In this document: piece after piece, positions 26,321 through 33,987 of the stretch
Layout of the letters: every line of letters starts with the position of its first letter
How positions within the stretch are numbered: the stretch's first letter is position 1
Assembly: GCA_020831465.1 (NCBI GenBank)
Contig: JAFIGI010000006.1
Location: 1 to 47,697, forward strand
DNA length: 47,697 bases
Direction: 5' to 3'
DNA from: Chlamydiales bacterium
GTDB taxonomy: Bacteria; Chlamydiota; Chlamydiia; Chlamydiales; JAAKFR01
The notes under the pieces: model-generated
Database searches by the model: none
Seen by the model: only the letters and a program-made list of their open reading frames with translations
Told to the model about the DNA's origin: nothing
Made by a program: the position numbers and the translations under genes

Positions 26321-27727
26321 TTACTTTTTAATTTTATGTCCTGAAAGATTTCCCAGCCCGTCATAGGCGGCATATTTGTATAAGTCATGGAGGGTAGGAA
26401 AGTTATAAACTTTTCCTATCACGTCGATAACTGTTTTTTTCCCCTCAATCAGCCCTACCCCGTGGTGAATCAGCTCGGTTGCTAAGTGGCCGATGATGTG
26501 GACGCCCCGAATCACAAGGTCGTCGCGGGTAAAAAGAAGTTTTAAAAGCCCGTTTTCTGCCCCCATGATTTTCCCGCGCGGCATATCTTTATGGTAGGCG
26601 ACACCTGTGCAATAAGAGAGGCCTTTTTGTTTAGCCTCTTCTTCCGAGATTCCCGCGGTAGAAATTTCCGGAACTGTATAGATTCCATAGGGGAGAATCC
26701 GGGCGATCTCTTCGATATCCTTAGTTTGGAAAATATGCGCAACCGCGACGCGTCCTTGATCCATCCCCGTACTGGCAAGTGCCGGGAACCCGATCACGTC
26801 CCCGACAGCATAGATATTCGGTACAGAAGTTTGGTAATTTTCATTAACGGGAATCGTCTCTCTTTTCGTGACCTGGATCCCGACTTTTTCAAGATTGAGG
26901 CCTTTGGTGTTGCCATTGCGACCTGCAGCAAAGAGGAACATGTCGACATGCAAGGATTCTCCTGACTCAAGCAGCACTTTGACTTTATCTTTTTCCGTGG
27001 AAGGCGCCTCGATTTTTGCAATCGATTTCTTGAAAAGCAAGTCGATTTGATCTTTCCGCATGCAATCAAGCAGAGTGTCGATGACTTGCTTGTCGATAAA
27101 GGGGAGGATCTGATCGCTCCGATTGATCAGAAAGACTTTTGTCCCGGAGGTTGAGAAAATCGTTGCGTACTCGCAACCGATCACTCCTGCCCCCAAAACG
27201 GCTAAAGATTGCGGGTAGCGGGTGATATTGAGGATAGTATCCGAGTCGTGAATCCGTGCTTTATCAAAGGGAATACCGGGGGGGTGAAAAGGGTAGGAAC
27301 CCGTCGCGATGATGATGTATTCTCCTTTTAACGTGACCTCCTTGGGACCTTTCACATCGATCGTGTTAGAATCGACAAAAGAGGCGGCGCCGTGATAGAT
27401 ATCGACACCGTGGCGTAAAAGATTTTGGCGTACCTCCTCAGATTCCGTCTTGATGATCCAGTTTTTACGGTACATAAAGGTTTCTATCGTTGTATCGCCT
27501 TCAAGATCACGGTCGACACCGTAGAGTCCCTTGTCATATTTACCGGATAGGTAGAGAGAGGTCTCTTTCAGCGTTTTTGAGGGGAGAGTCCCAGTGTTAA
27601 CTCCGGCACCTCCGTACGCAGCCTCCTTCTCGACGATCGCGACTTTATGTCCGAAGTAAGCGGCTTTAACTGCGGCTTTTTCTCCTGCGGGCCCCGTTCC
27701 GATAACAATCAGATCGTACTTATCCAT
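26321..27727 (-). CDS. sthA: soluble pyridine-nucleotide transhydrogenase (SthA-like)
   Basis: This 468-residue flavoprotein of the pyridine nucleotide-disulfide oxidoreductase family has an FAD motif (GTGPAG, 10-15), a second dinucleotide motif GAGVIGCEYA, and the FAD segment TSVPNIYAVGDVIGFPALAS. At the place of the redox disulfide it has GGAGVNTGTLPSKT (about 39-52), with no cysteines, as in soluble transhydrogenases rather than lipoamide dehydrogenases. The enzyme would balance NADPH and NADH. A 9-residue basic C-terminus (GHKIKK) is ordinary. Its start codon sits right after a hairpin that contains its ribosome-binding site (27732-27753). Confidence 0.85.
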   Translation of the reverse strand: MDKYDLIVIGTGPAGEKAAVKAAYFGHKVAIVEKEAAYGGAGVNTGTLPSKTLKETSLYLSGKYDKGLYGVDRDLEGDTTIETFMYRKNWIIKTESEEVRQNLLRHGVDIYHGAASFVDSNTIDVKGPKEVTLKGEYIIIATGSYPFHPPGIPFDKARIHDSDTILNITRYPQSLAVLGAGVIGCEYATIFSTSGTKVFLINRSDQILPFIDKQVIDTLLDCMRKDQIDLLFKKSIAKIEAPSTEKDKVKVLLESGESLHVDMFLFAAGRNGNTKGLNLEKVGIQVTKRETIPVNENYQTSVPNIYAVGDVIGFPALASTGMDQGRVAVAHIFQTKDIEEIARILPYGIYTVPEISTAGISEEEAKQKGLSYCTGVAYHKDMPRGKIMGAENGLLKLLFTRDDLVIRGVHIIGHLATELIHHGVGLIEGKKTVIDVIGKVYNFPTLHDLYKYAAYDGLGNLSGHKIKK

Positions 27728-27731
27728 AAAA

Positions 27732-27753
27732 AAACTCCTTTTAGCAGGAGTTT
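27732..27753 (-). terminator. terminator hairpin overlapping the sthA ribosome-binding site
   Basis: On the minus strand AAACTCCT pairs with AGGAGTTT around a 6-base loop, followed by T7 and then the sthA ATG. It is a plausible terminator for the upstream secreted-protein gene. The 3' arm AAGGAG is also the Shine-Dalgarno of sthA at correct spacing, so folding would both terminate transcription and hide the ribosome site. Confidence 0.7.
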
Positions 27754-27791
27754 CTACACATCAGGATGTAAGATCAAGAAATATTTCTAAA

Positions 27792-28622
27792 TTAGCCGTG
27801 GCATTCGCACTGGATCCAGAAATTATCCAGGAAGTAGTTAAAATAATCTCTCGCCCCATTTGGCTTCACGCATTGCAGAACGTAACCGTTAAATGGAGTC
27901 ACAACTGCACGCGCCTTCACAATAAGGTTTTGCACGTAATCATGGAGCACATAATCTAGGATCCAGTCCCCGTTTGTAACTTGGAAAATGCAGTGGCTGA
28001 CCAAATTGTAGGGATAACCTGAGACGCTATAGAGGATTTCATCGAACCAGTCGAGAGGATCGATATTGCCCATAGGTGGGAAATAACCGGCAAAAGAGTA
28101 CATAACGGCATGGTCGTAAGCGTAGGCGGTCATCAGAGTAGAACTTTGAGTGATCGCCGGATTTTGCGGGAAGCGGACGAAAATTTTCTCCATGCCGAAA
28201 TTAGACTTGTAACGTTTCCAACTGTTATAGCTGTTGCATTTCGCTAACTCTCTCTTATTGAAGGAAGGAGAACGAAAAGGCTGGGGGGTGCCAATCCCCC
28301 TCTCGCTTTCCTCTTGATCCTCTTCACCGCAGCAATAATAGGTCGTCTCGTCGGTCTCGTCTGAGTCGTCGACGTTGCAGTCGCATCCCTCTTCTCCGCA
28401 CCTGCCGCTTGCGGCATAAGCTGGGTCTTCGACCGGGGTTTCTTCACCGATCGCGATTTCATCCTGATCGTCATCCTCTTCGAAAAGAGGTTCGTTAGCG
28501 GAAAAAGGAATCGCTGAGAAGATGCGGCAATCGGAATCGTCGGCTTCGTCGAAAACGGGAGTATCGCCCGCAAATGCGAACGAGGCGCACAAAGTCAATA
28601 GAATAGAAAAATATTTTTTCAT
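27792..28622 (-). CDS. secreted acidic, cysteine-rich hypothetical protein
   Basis: This 276-residue protein has a clear signal peptide (MKKYFSILLTLCASFAFA, cleavage likely after AFA). Residues 20-110 are very acidic and low-complexity with clustered cysteines (GEEGCDCNVDDSDETDETTYYCC). The rest (about 125-276) looks folded, rich in aromatic residues (FAGYFPPMGNIDPLDWFDEI; ends DNFWIQCECHG) with several more Cys. I do not recognise the fold. An envelope protein with disulfides or a metal-binding acidic tail is conceivable, given the cysteine-crosslinked chlamydial envelope, but this is inference. It stands alone: the upstream gap is 112 bp and a hairpin terminator follows. Confidence 0.7.
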   Translation of the reverse strand: MKKYFSILLTLCASFAFAGDTPVFDEADDSDCRIFSAIPFSANEPLFEEDDDQDEIAIGEETPVEDPAYAASGRCGEEGCDCNVDDSDETDETTYYCCGEEDQEESERGIGTPQPFRSPSFNKRELAKCNSYNSWKRYKSNFGMEKIFVRFPQNPAITQSSTLMTAYAYDHAVMYSFAGYFPPMGNIDPLDWFDEILYSVSGYPYNLVSHCIFQVTNGDWILDYVLHDYVQNLIVKARAVVTPFNGYVLQCVKPNGARDYFNYFLDNFWIQCECHG

Positions 28623-28734
28623 TAGCCTTTAACCTCTTAATATGTGGGTTTCTAAAAGAAAGCTAGCCTACGCCCTTCCTGAAAATTTCTTCAACATAAA
28701 TTAATTTTTTCTTTAAGAAACTTGCACACAACTT

Positions 28735-29418
28735 TTAGAAAAGTACGATGTGGTACCGGGGGGATGCGTTTGGATTGAGAATAAGATGTGCGATCAAATC
28801 GAGATCGGCCAAACCGCGAAAGAGACTAAGGAGACCAACAAGTAGGGTCGCACAGCCGACCCAAATATGATACGAATCACGCACCCGCTTGAAAGCGCTC
28901 ATGCTAAGGATCAAAGAGGGCGAGGTAAGAAGGGCGAACAAAGACCCGTTGATCAAGCCCGAGAGGGGCTTCGCTTCGAGCGCACATGCCGAAAAGACCA
29001 CCAGCGTCTGTCCGCAAGGGAGAAGCAGAGTGCATACGCCGAACAAAAATATGGGAATGGGCCCGTAAACGGTTATAAGTCTCGCAAGAAAGGTTGAGAG
29101 GCCGGCCGTTCTTTTTGCCACCCATTTGCTTCCCGGATAAGGAAGACGGAAAAAAGAGAAGAAGGCTAGAGCAATGATGGTCAAGCCAAAAGCGATTGAG
29201 AGAAAGGCTGAGAGGTAGGAGCGTGCAAGAATTTGAAAAAAAAACATGCCCGCTTCTGCCGAAAGGAGGCCGGCAAATGTGTAGGAAGTGAGCCTGTCGC
29301 CAAAATAGGCCCATCGGTAGCGGTTTTTCGCAAGAAGCATCATTAAAGGCCCGCACATTCCGGCACAATGAATATTGCCGAACAAATAGATTGGAAGTAG
29401 TGTAAGAAAGAGCGTCAT
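28735..29418 (-). CDS. TauE/SafE-like (UreH/DsbD-type) membrane protein
   Basis: This 227-residue integral membrane protein has about six hydrophobic helices. The N-terminal GNIHCAGMCGPLMML (about 14-28) and the later CTLLLPCGQTL match the family annotated as sulfite exporter TauE/SafE-like or the UreH/DsbD-type transmembrane domain. Such proteins move reducing equivalents or metal ions and often accompany cytochrome oxidase assembly genes. The paired cysteines fit a thiol or copper role. It overlaps a 50-residue membrane peptide gene by 3 bp. No oxidase gene is in the window, so the partner is unknown. Confidence 0.75.
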   Translation of the reverse strand: MTLFLTLLPIYLFGNIHCAGMCGPLMMLLAKNRYRWAYFGDRLTSYTFAGLLSAEAGMFFFQILARSYLSAFLSIAFGLTIIALAFFSFFRLPYPGSKWVAKRTAGLSTFLARLITVYGPIPIFLFGVCTLLLPCGQTLVVFSACALEAKPLSGLINGSLFALLTSPSLILSMSAFKRVRDSYHIWVGCATLLVGLLSLFRGLADLDLIAHLILNPNASPRYHIVLF

Positions 29419-29567
29419 TTTTTCGCCGTTTCGCGCATCTTGTTGATTTGGGCAGGATCGATTCCGGTGCTGTTCGAGCTACGTTTGAAGGCGGTAGCGG
29501 CAACCGTGCCCATCACAAGAATAAAAAAGAGCAGAATTGTATAAACGGTTAGTGGGTAACTTTTCAT
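29415..29567 (-). CDS. small single-pass membrane protein (50 residues)
   Basis: ATG at 29565-29567 opens a 50-codon frame: MKSYPLTVYT, then one strong TM helix (about 7-27, rich in I/L/F/V), then a short hydrophilic tail ending RETAKK. The TGA stop overlaps the ATG of the TauE/SafE-like gene (ATGA), a strong sign of a real coupled gene. Small one-helix subunits are common in cytochrome oxidase and its assembly clusters, but I recognise no specific family. It diverges from glgP with 18 bp between starts. Confidence 0.6.
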   Translation of the reverse strand: MKSYPLTVYTILLFFILVMGTVAATAFKRSSNSTGIDPAQINKMRETAKK

Positions 29568-29585
29568 TATTTTAGGAATAGCTTA

Positions 29586-32153
29586 GTGAAAGAAGATATC
29601 GAAGAGCAAGCGGAAATCATCGCACAAAAAGCGCGGCACTACTTAATCACCACATATGGGCGCTATCCGAAACAAGCTTTTCCCTGGGAGATCTTTCAGG
29701 TTGTCTCCCTGGCTCTTCGCGAACTTGTGATGATCAATTGGGCGTCGACGGTGCGCACCGTGAACGAAAAAAAGGCGCGTCGTCTTTACTTTCTATCGAT
29801 GGAGTATTTACCGGGACGCATGCTGGTTAACAATATATCCAATCTGCACATCCATCCGCTCATGCGACGCGTCGTCGAAAAACTCGGTTATGAATACAAT
29901 CAAATCCTCTCCATCGAACCCGACCCCGGTCTTGGAAACGGCGGACTTGGACGCCTCGCCTCCTGTTTTCTCGACTCCCTTGCAACGCAGCGCTACCCTG
30001 CAACGGCCTACGGTCTACGCTACCAGTACGGCATCTTCGAACAGCAGCTTTGGGATGGTGTGCAAGTGGAGAAGCCCGATTGCTGGCTGCTTAACGATAA
30101 CCCTTGGGATCTTCGCCGCGACGGAAGCGCGAAAAGAGTGAAATTCGCCGGATGTACGCGCAAGCGCGTCAATGGGAACGGCGATGTTGTGCTCGACTTA
30201 ACCGATTATGAAGAGGTGCGCGCCCTGCCATACGATTTTCCGGTCATCGGTTTCTCGCCGACAAAAGACTTTAATGTGGTCACGCTGCGGCTTTGGTCGA
30301 CCAAAGAGTCTCCCCACAATTTCCATCTCCAGAGATACAACGCCGGACAAATCGGCCCCGCCGCCGAAAATACAGCCTTGACTGACGTCCTCTACCCAAA
30401 TGACAATCATGAAACGGGAAAGCGGATCCGTCTCAAACAGGAATTTCTTCTCGTCTCTGCTTCGCTTCAGGATATTTTCCAGCGCCACCTGGAGCATTTT
30501 CCCGATCTTACGAACTTTGCCGACCTCGTCCGGATTCAGATTAATGATACCCATCCCGCACTTGTCATTCCGGAATTGATGCGTCAGCTGACAAACTATC
30601 ATGCAATCCCTTGGAATACCGCTTGGGAAATGACACAGGAGGTCGTCGGATACACCAATCATACCATCCTTTCCGAAGCGCTTGAAGAGTGGAACAAAGA
30701 CCGCCTCTCCTCTCTTCTTCCAAGGCAATACAGGATGATTGAACAGATAAACGAGCGCCTTTGCGAGTCGGTGCGCAAAGAGTTTCCGGGGGATGAGGAG
30801 CGTGTTCAGCGGATGTCGCTTATCAATGAAGGGCAGATCCGCATGGCCCATCTTGCCATCTCTGGATCACATCGGGTTAACGGCGTTGCCCGTTTGCATG
30901 GAGATATTCTTAAAACGCGAGTTTTCAAAGACTTCCACGAAATGTTTCCTAACAAAATCACCCATGTGACGAACGGAGTGACCCAACGCCATTGGCTATG
31001 GCACTGCAATCCTCGACTGGCAGACCTACTGATCGACCGGATTGGCTCGGGTTGGTTGACCGATTTTTCTCAGATTCATAGGATCCGCGATTTCGCTGAC
31101 GACCCAGAAACGCAGACGGCATTTCTTGAGATTAAAAAAAAGAATAAGGAACGTCTTTTACATTTTTTGTGGGAGAACAATCCTGTCCGTGACCTCTTTG
31201 GAAGCCCTTCGCGGCGGGAGCACAACTTCGATTTAGATGCTCTTTTCGACGTGCAAATCAAGCGGGTCCATGAATATAAGCGGCAATTGATGAATGCCCT
31301 TCATTTGATCATGGTCTATCACGACCTCCTCGAGGATCCCTCTTCCCATCCAGTCAAGCGGGTTGCCCTTTTCAGCGGCAAGGCTGCTGCAGGCTATTTG
31401 ATTGCGAAAAACGTGATCCAGTTGATTTGCTGTCTTGAGCGCAAAATCAACAACGATGCGCTGATTCAAGAAAAGCTTAAAGTTGTCTATGTGGAGAACT
31501 ATTGCGTCTCGCGCGCCGAAATGATCATTCCGGCCGCCGACCTTTCCGAACAGATTTCAACAGCAGGGATGGAAGCTTCCGGAACGGGGAACATGAAGCT
31601 AACCATGAACGGCGCTTTGACGATCGGCACGGAGGATGGAGCGAATATTGAACTGCGTGAGGCGATCAAAGAGCCATGGTGGCCCTTTTCTTTCGGTGCA
31701 AGTGCCGACGAGCTACAAGCCCTTTACAGCCAGGATGCTTACAATCCCTGGGACGTCTATTCTTTACACCCCAAGATCAAACGCGCTGTTGAATCCCTCA
31801 AAGATGGAACCTTTACCACATCGGAAAATGAGGAGGAAGCTCTATCGACACTCTTCGATAATTTGATGCTTGGGTATGGCGGACAGAGGGCAGACCGTTA
31901 CTTTGTCTTGCATGATTTACCTGCCTACTACGAAATGCAAAATCGAGTCGAAGCCTACTTTCTTGATCAAGCCAGTTGGGCCAAGTGCGCCTTGTACAAC
32001 ATTGCCGGCATGGGACCTTTTTCTACCGACTCGGCGATCCGCAATTATGCCTCGGAGATATGGGGATTGACTCCCTGCCCGGTCGACCCAGGAATCTTAG
32101 AAGAGGTGAGAAAGATTTATAATGAGTCAACTCTCAAGGCGTTCAGAGGCTGA
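29586..32153 (+). CDS. glgP: glycogen phosphorylase
   Basis: This 855-residue GT35 enzyme releases glucose-1-phosphate from glycogen. It is full length for the family. The motif EASGTGNMKLTMNGALTIG (about 663-681) carries the pyridoxal-phosphate lysine (about 671). The NTERM segments GNGGLGRLASCFLDSLATQ and YGLRYQYGIFEQ are characteristic, and ATP-independent active-site stretches such as QINDTHPAL are present. The start is GTG at 29586. It works opposite to GlgC at the other side of the window, so glycogen is both made and used. Chlamydiae are known to keep a glycogen pathway despite their small genomes. Confidence 0.95.
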   Translation: MKEDIEEQAEIIAQKARHYLITTYGRYPKQAFPWEIFQVVSLALRELVMINWASTVRTVNEKKARRLYFLSMEYLPGRMLVNNISNLHIHPLMRRVVEKLGYEYNQILSIEPDPGLGNGGLGRLASCFLDSLATQRYPATAYGLRYQYGIFEQQLWDGVQVEKPDCWLLNDNPWDLRRDGSAKRVKFAGCTRKRVNGNGDVVLDLTDYEEVRALPYDFPVIGFSPTKDFNVVTLRLWSTKESPHNFHLQRYNAGQIGPAAENTALTDVLYPNDNHETGKRIRLKQEFLLVSASLQDIFQRHLEHFPDLTNFADLVRIQINDTHPALVIPELMRQLTNYHAIPWNTAWEMTQEVVGYTNHTILSEALEEWNKDRLSSLLPRQYRMIEQINERLCESVRKEFPGDEERVQRMSLINEGQIRMAHLAISGSHRVNGVARLHGDILKTRVFKDFHEMFPNKITHVTNGVTQRHWLWHCNPRLADLLIDRIGSGWLTDFSQIHRIRDFADDPETQTAFLEIKKKNKERLLHFLWENNPVRDLFGSPSRREHNFDLDALFDVQIKRVHEYKRQLMNALHLIMVYHDLLEDPSSHPVKRVALFSGKAAAGYLIAKNVIQLICCLERKINNDALIQEKLKVVYVENYCVSRAEMIIPAADLSEQISTAGMEASGTGNMKLTMNGALTIGTEDGANIELREAIKEPWWPFSFGASADELQALYSQDAYNPWDVYSLHPKIKRAVESLKDGTFTTSENEEEALSTLFDNLMLGYGGQRADRYFVLHDLPAYYEMQNRVEAYFLDQASWAKCALYNIAGMGPFSTDSAIRNYASEIWGLTPCPVDPGILEEVRKIYNESTLKAFRG

Positions 32154-32186
32154 GAATAGTTTTAACACACAAATTTTGGAGGAACC

Positions 32187-32798
32187 ATGCGTTTCAAATA
32201 CAACAGACTTGATAGAGATAACGCTGCAGTGTTGCTTATTGACCATCAGGCAGGATTACTATCGCTTGTGCGCGATATTCAACCGGACATATTCATCAAT
32301 AACGTATTAGCGCTGGCCGACTTAGCAAAATATTTCAAATTACCTACAATTCTAACTACAAGTTTTGAAACCGGCCCTAACGGTCCTCTGATACCGGAAT
32401 TGAAAGAAATATTCCCTCAAGCTCCCTATATCGCGCGACCCGGTCAGATTAATGCTTGGGATAATGAAGAGTTCCTTGCTGCTGTTAAAGCAACAAAGAA
32501 AAAACAGCTAATCATTGCGGGCGTGGTTACGGAAGTCTGCGTCGCCTTTCCGGTCTTATCGGCACTAGAGGAGGGCTACGAAATTTTTGTAATAACTGAC
32601 GCTTCGGGCACATTCAATTCGATGACCCGGGATGCGGCCTGGAATCGCATGTCTCAGGCCGGCGCTCAACTCATGACATGGTTTGGGGCTGCCTGTGAGC
32701 TTCACCGTGATTGGCGGAATGATGTTGAAGGGCTTGGCCGATTACTTTCAAATCATATTTCAGATTACCGGAACTTGATTACTAGTACTCATGGATAA
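32187..32798 (+). CDS. ycaC: isochorismatase-family hydrolase, YcaC-like
   Basis: This 203-residue cysteine hydrolase has LLIDHQ with the catalytic Asp (D19), LPTILTTSFETGPNGPL, and GVVTEVCVAF with the nucleophile Cys near residue 118. It closely resembles gammaproteobacterial YcaC throughout (as I recall that protein), including the ending DWRNDVEGLGRLLSNHISDY. The physiological substrate of YcaC is not known. GGAGGA sits 5 bases before the ATG, one of the best ribosome sites in the window. The unusually close match suggests lateral transfer. It is 33 bp after glgP and may be cotranscribed. Confidence 0.88.
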   Translation: MRFKYNRLDRDNAAVLLIDHQAGLLSLVRDIQPDIFINNVLALADLAKYFKLPTILTTSFETGPNGPLIPELKEIFPQAPYIARPGQINAWDNEEFLAAVKATKKKQLIIAGVVTEVCVAFPVLSALEEGYEIFVITDASGTFNSMTRDAAWNRMSQAGAQLMTWFGAACELHRDWRNDVEGLGRLLSNHISDYRNLITSTHG

Positions 32799-32813
32799 AT
32801 GAGAGGCTCATTT
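32797..32813. terminator. short hairpin between convergent genes
   Basis: AAATGAG pairs with CTCATTT around AGG, across the stop of ycaC. No long T run follows, so its role as a terminator is weak. Confidence 0.3.
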
Positions 32814-32816
32814 CTG

Positions 32817-33110
32817 TTAATTCACCGCATAATCTATGGAAAAGTTAGGAAAAACTTCTTTTATCTTTGAGATCGTTTTCAGACTTGGGTTACACCGCTT
32901 TGATTCTAGACGTTGATAACTATAAACTTTATCAAATCCCATACGTTTAGCCACTTGTTGTTGTGTAAGCCCATCTTTTATGCGAAAGTAACGAACCATA
33001 AACGCAAAAGCAACTTCTGGATCTACCGGTACTTCCACAATATTTTTGGCTATTTTGATCGAAGGATCAGGAAGCGGAGCTTTGACGCGGTGAAAATGTA
33101 AATTTTTCAA
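32817..33110 (-). CDS. HicB/Xre-like antitoxin-type protein, probably N-terminally truncated
   Basis: The 97-residue frame has a C-terminal helix-turn-helix of Xre type (about 36-95: RIKDGLTQQQVAKRMGF, then YQRLESKRCNPSLKTISKIK) like the DNA-binding half of HicB antitoxins. The usual N-terminal HicB fold is missing; the first 35 residues (VKAPLPDPSIKIAKNIVEVP) resemble only the linker. The TTG start at 33110 lies inside the dispersed repeat, with an in-frame TAG three codons earlier, which suggests the repeat cut the gene. No HicA toxin is next to it. It is either a small stand-alone repressor or a decayed antitoxin. Confidence 0.6.
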   Translation of the reverse strand: MKNLHFHRVKAPLPDPSIKIAKNIVEVPVDPEVAFAFMVRYFRIKDGLTQQQVAKRMGFDKVYSYQRLESKRCNPSLKTISKIKEVFPNFSIDYAVN

Positions 33111-33126
33111 CTGATTCTGCTATAGT
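33094..33126 (-). repeat. dispersed repeat, copy 4
   Basis: On the minus strand this reads ACTATAGCAGAATCAGTTGA then AAAATTTACATTT, matching copy 1 across about 33 bp and copy 2 across 23 bp. It overlaps the start of the HicB-like frame. Confidence 0.6.
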
Positions 33127-33187
33127 TCGTACGTTATCGTTGAGCTGATTCCAACACAGGAGAATAAGAGCGCGGTTGTTTATCGCG

Positions 33188-33224
33188 CGCCAGCGGGTGA
33201 TTGGCTATAACCAATCCTTTGGCG
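33188..33224. terminator. long hairpin after the amino-acid-binding lipoprotein gene
   Basis: CGCCAGCGGGTGATTGG and CCAATCCTTTGGCG pair with small mismatches around CTATAA, directly downstream of the minus-strand gene ending at 33227. There is no T run, so it may be a 3' stabilising structure rather than an intrinsic terminator. Confidence 0.4.
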
Positions 33225-33226
33225 CA

Positions 33227-33958
33227 TTATTTTACGCCGAACTTATTGCGTAATTCGATATAGGTTCCGTCTTCGCGAAACTTTTCGAGCCCTCTGTTAA
33301 AGCTCTCGATCAACTCGATATGTTTATTTTTTAGTGTGACCAATCGGAGTCCTTTGTTCGAAAGGGGTTCGGTTGCAATCTTGAGCCGGTCGGCGAAAAG
33401 GGCTGGAATGAGGCTGCCCGCGACTAGGTTAGGTACGAGCGCTCCTTCCAGCCTTCCATCCACAATAGCTTGGAGCGCGTCGGTGAATTGTTGGTAGGTT
33501 TCGATCAAAATCGAGGGATAGCTTTGCAGGATTAAAATCGACTCGTCATATTTGTATGCGCCGACGATCGTCCCCTCCAAATCGAGAAGCGATTGGAGAT
33601 CTGAATCGACTGGCAAAACCAGCACGGGACCGAGATAAAGAAAAGGATCTGAAAAACTATAGCTGTTTTCTGTAATGGGATTAGGATCGAGCGAGGTGAA
33701 AACACCTGCGTAATCTTCCTCCTCTAAGCCTTGAAAAAGTTGAATCCATCCGATATCCACAACGCGGAAATTCTTTCCTTCAGCCCTCCTCAATTCTTGA
33801 ACAAGGGCGTTTGTGAAGCCTGTAATGTTAACGGCCATCTCCCCGAGCTCCAAGGGGAACCAGGTCGGATCCCTGCCGATCGAATAGGGGCCAAGTTTTG
33901 GTTTAGTGGTCCCGCAACTCACAAAAAAAACCAAAAGGCAAAGAAGAATCCTTTTCAT
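33227..33958 (-). CDS. amino-acid ABC transporter substrate-binding lipoprotein
   Basis: This 243-residue family 3 solute-binding protein has a lipoprotein signal (MKRILLCLLVFFVSCG; lipobox V-S-C, lipidation at Cys15). The mature part shows the family pattern: YSIGRDPTWFP, SDPFLYLGPVLVLP, LLDLEGTIVGAY and a C-terminal RNKFGV. Such proteins bind polar amino acids (arginine, glutamine) for an ABC importer; no permease or ATPase adjoins. In C. trachomatis I recall a similar binder (annotated fliY, CT486) beside hemH (CT485), as here. It is divergent from hemH with 29 bp between starts. Confidence 0.85.
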   Translation of the reverse strand: MKRILLCLLVFFVSCGTTKPKLGPYSIGRDPTWFPLELGEMAVNITGFTNALVQELRRAEGKNFRVVDIGWIQLFQGLEEEDYAGVFTSLDPNPITENSYSFSDPFLYLGPVLVLPVDSDLQSLLDLEGTIVGAYKYDESILILQSYPSILIETYQQFTDALQAIVDGRLEGALVPNLVAGSLIPALFADRLKIATEPLSNKGLRLVTLKNKHIELIESFNRGLEKFREDGTYIELRNKFGVK

Positions 33959-33987
33959 AATTTCGGTTATACACTAAAAATTGTTTC

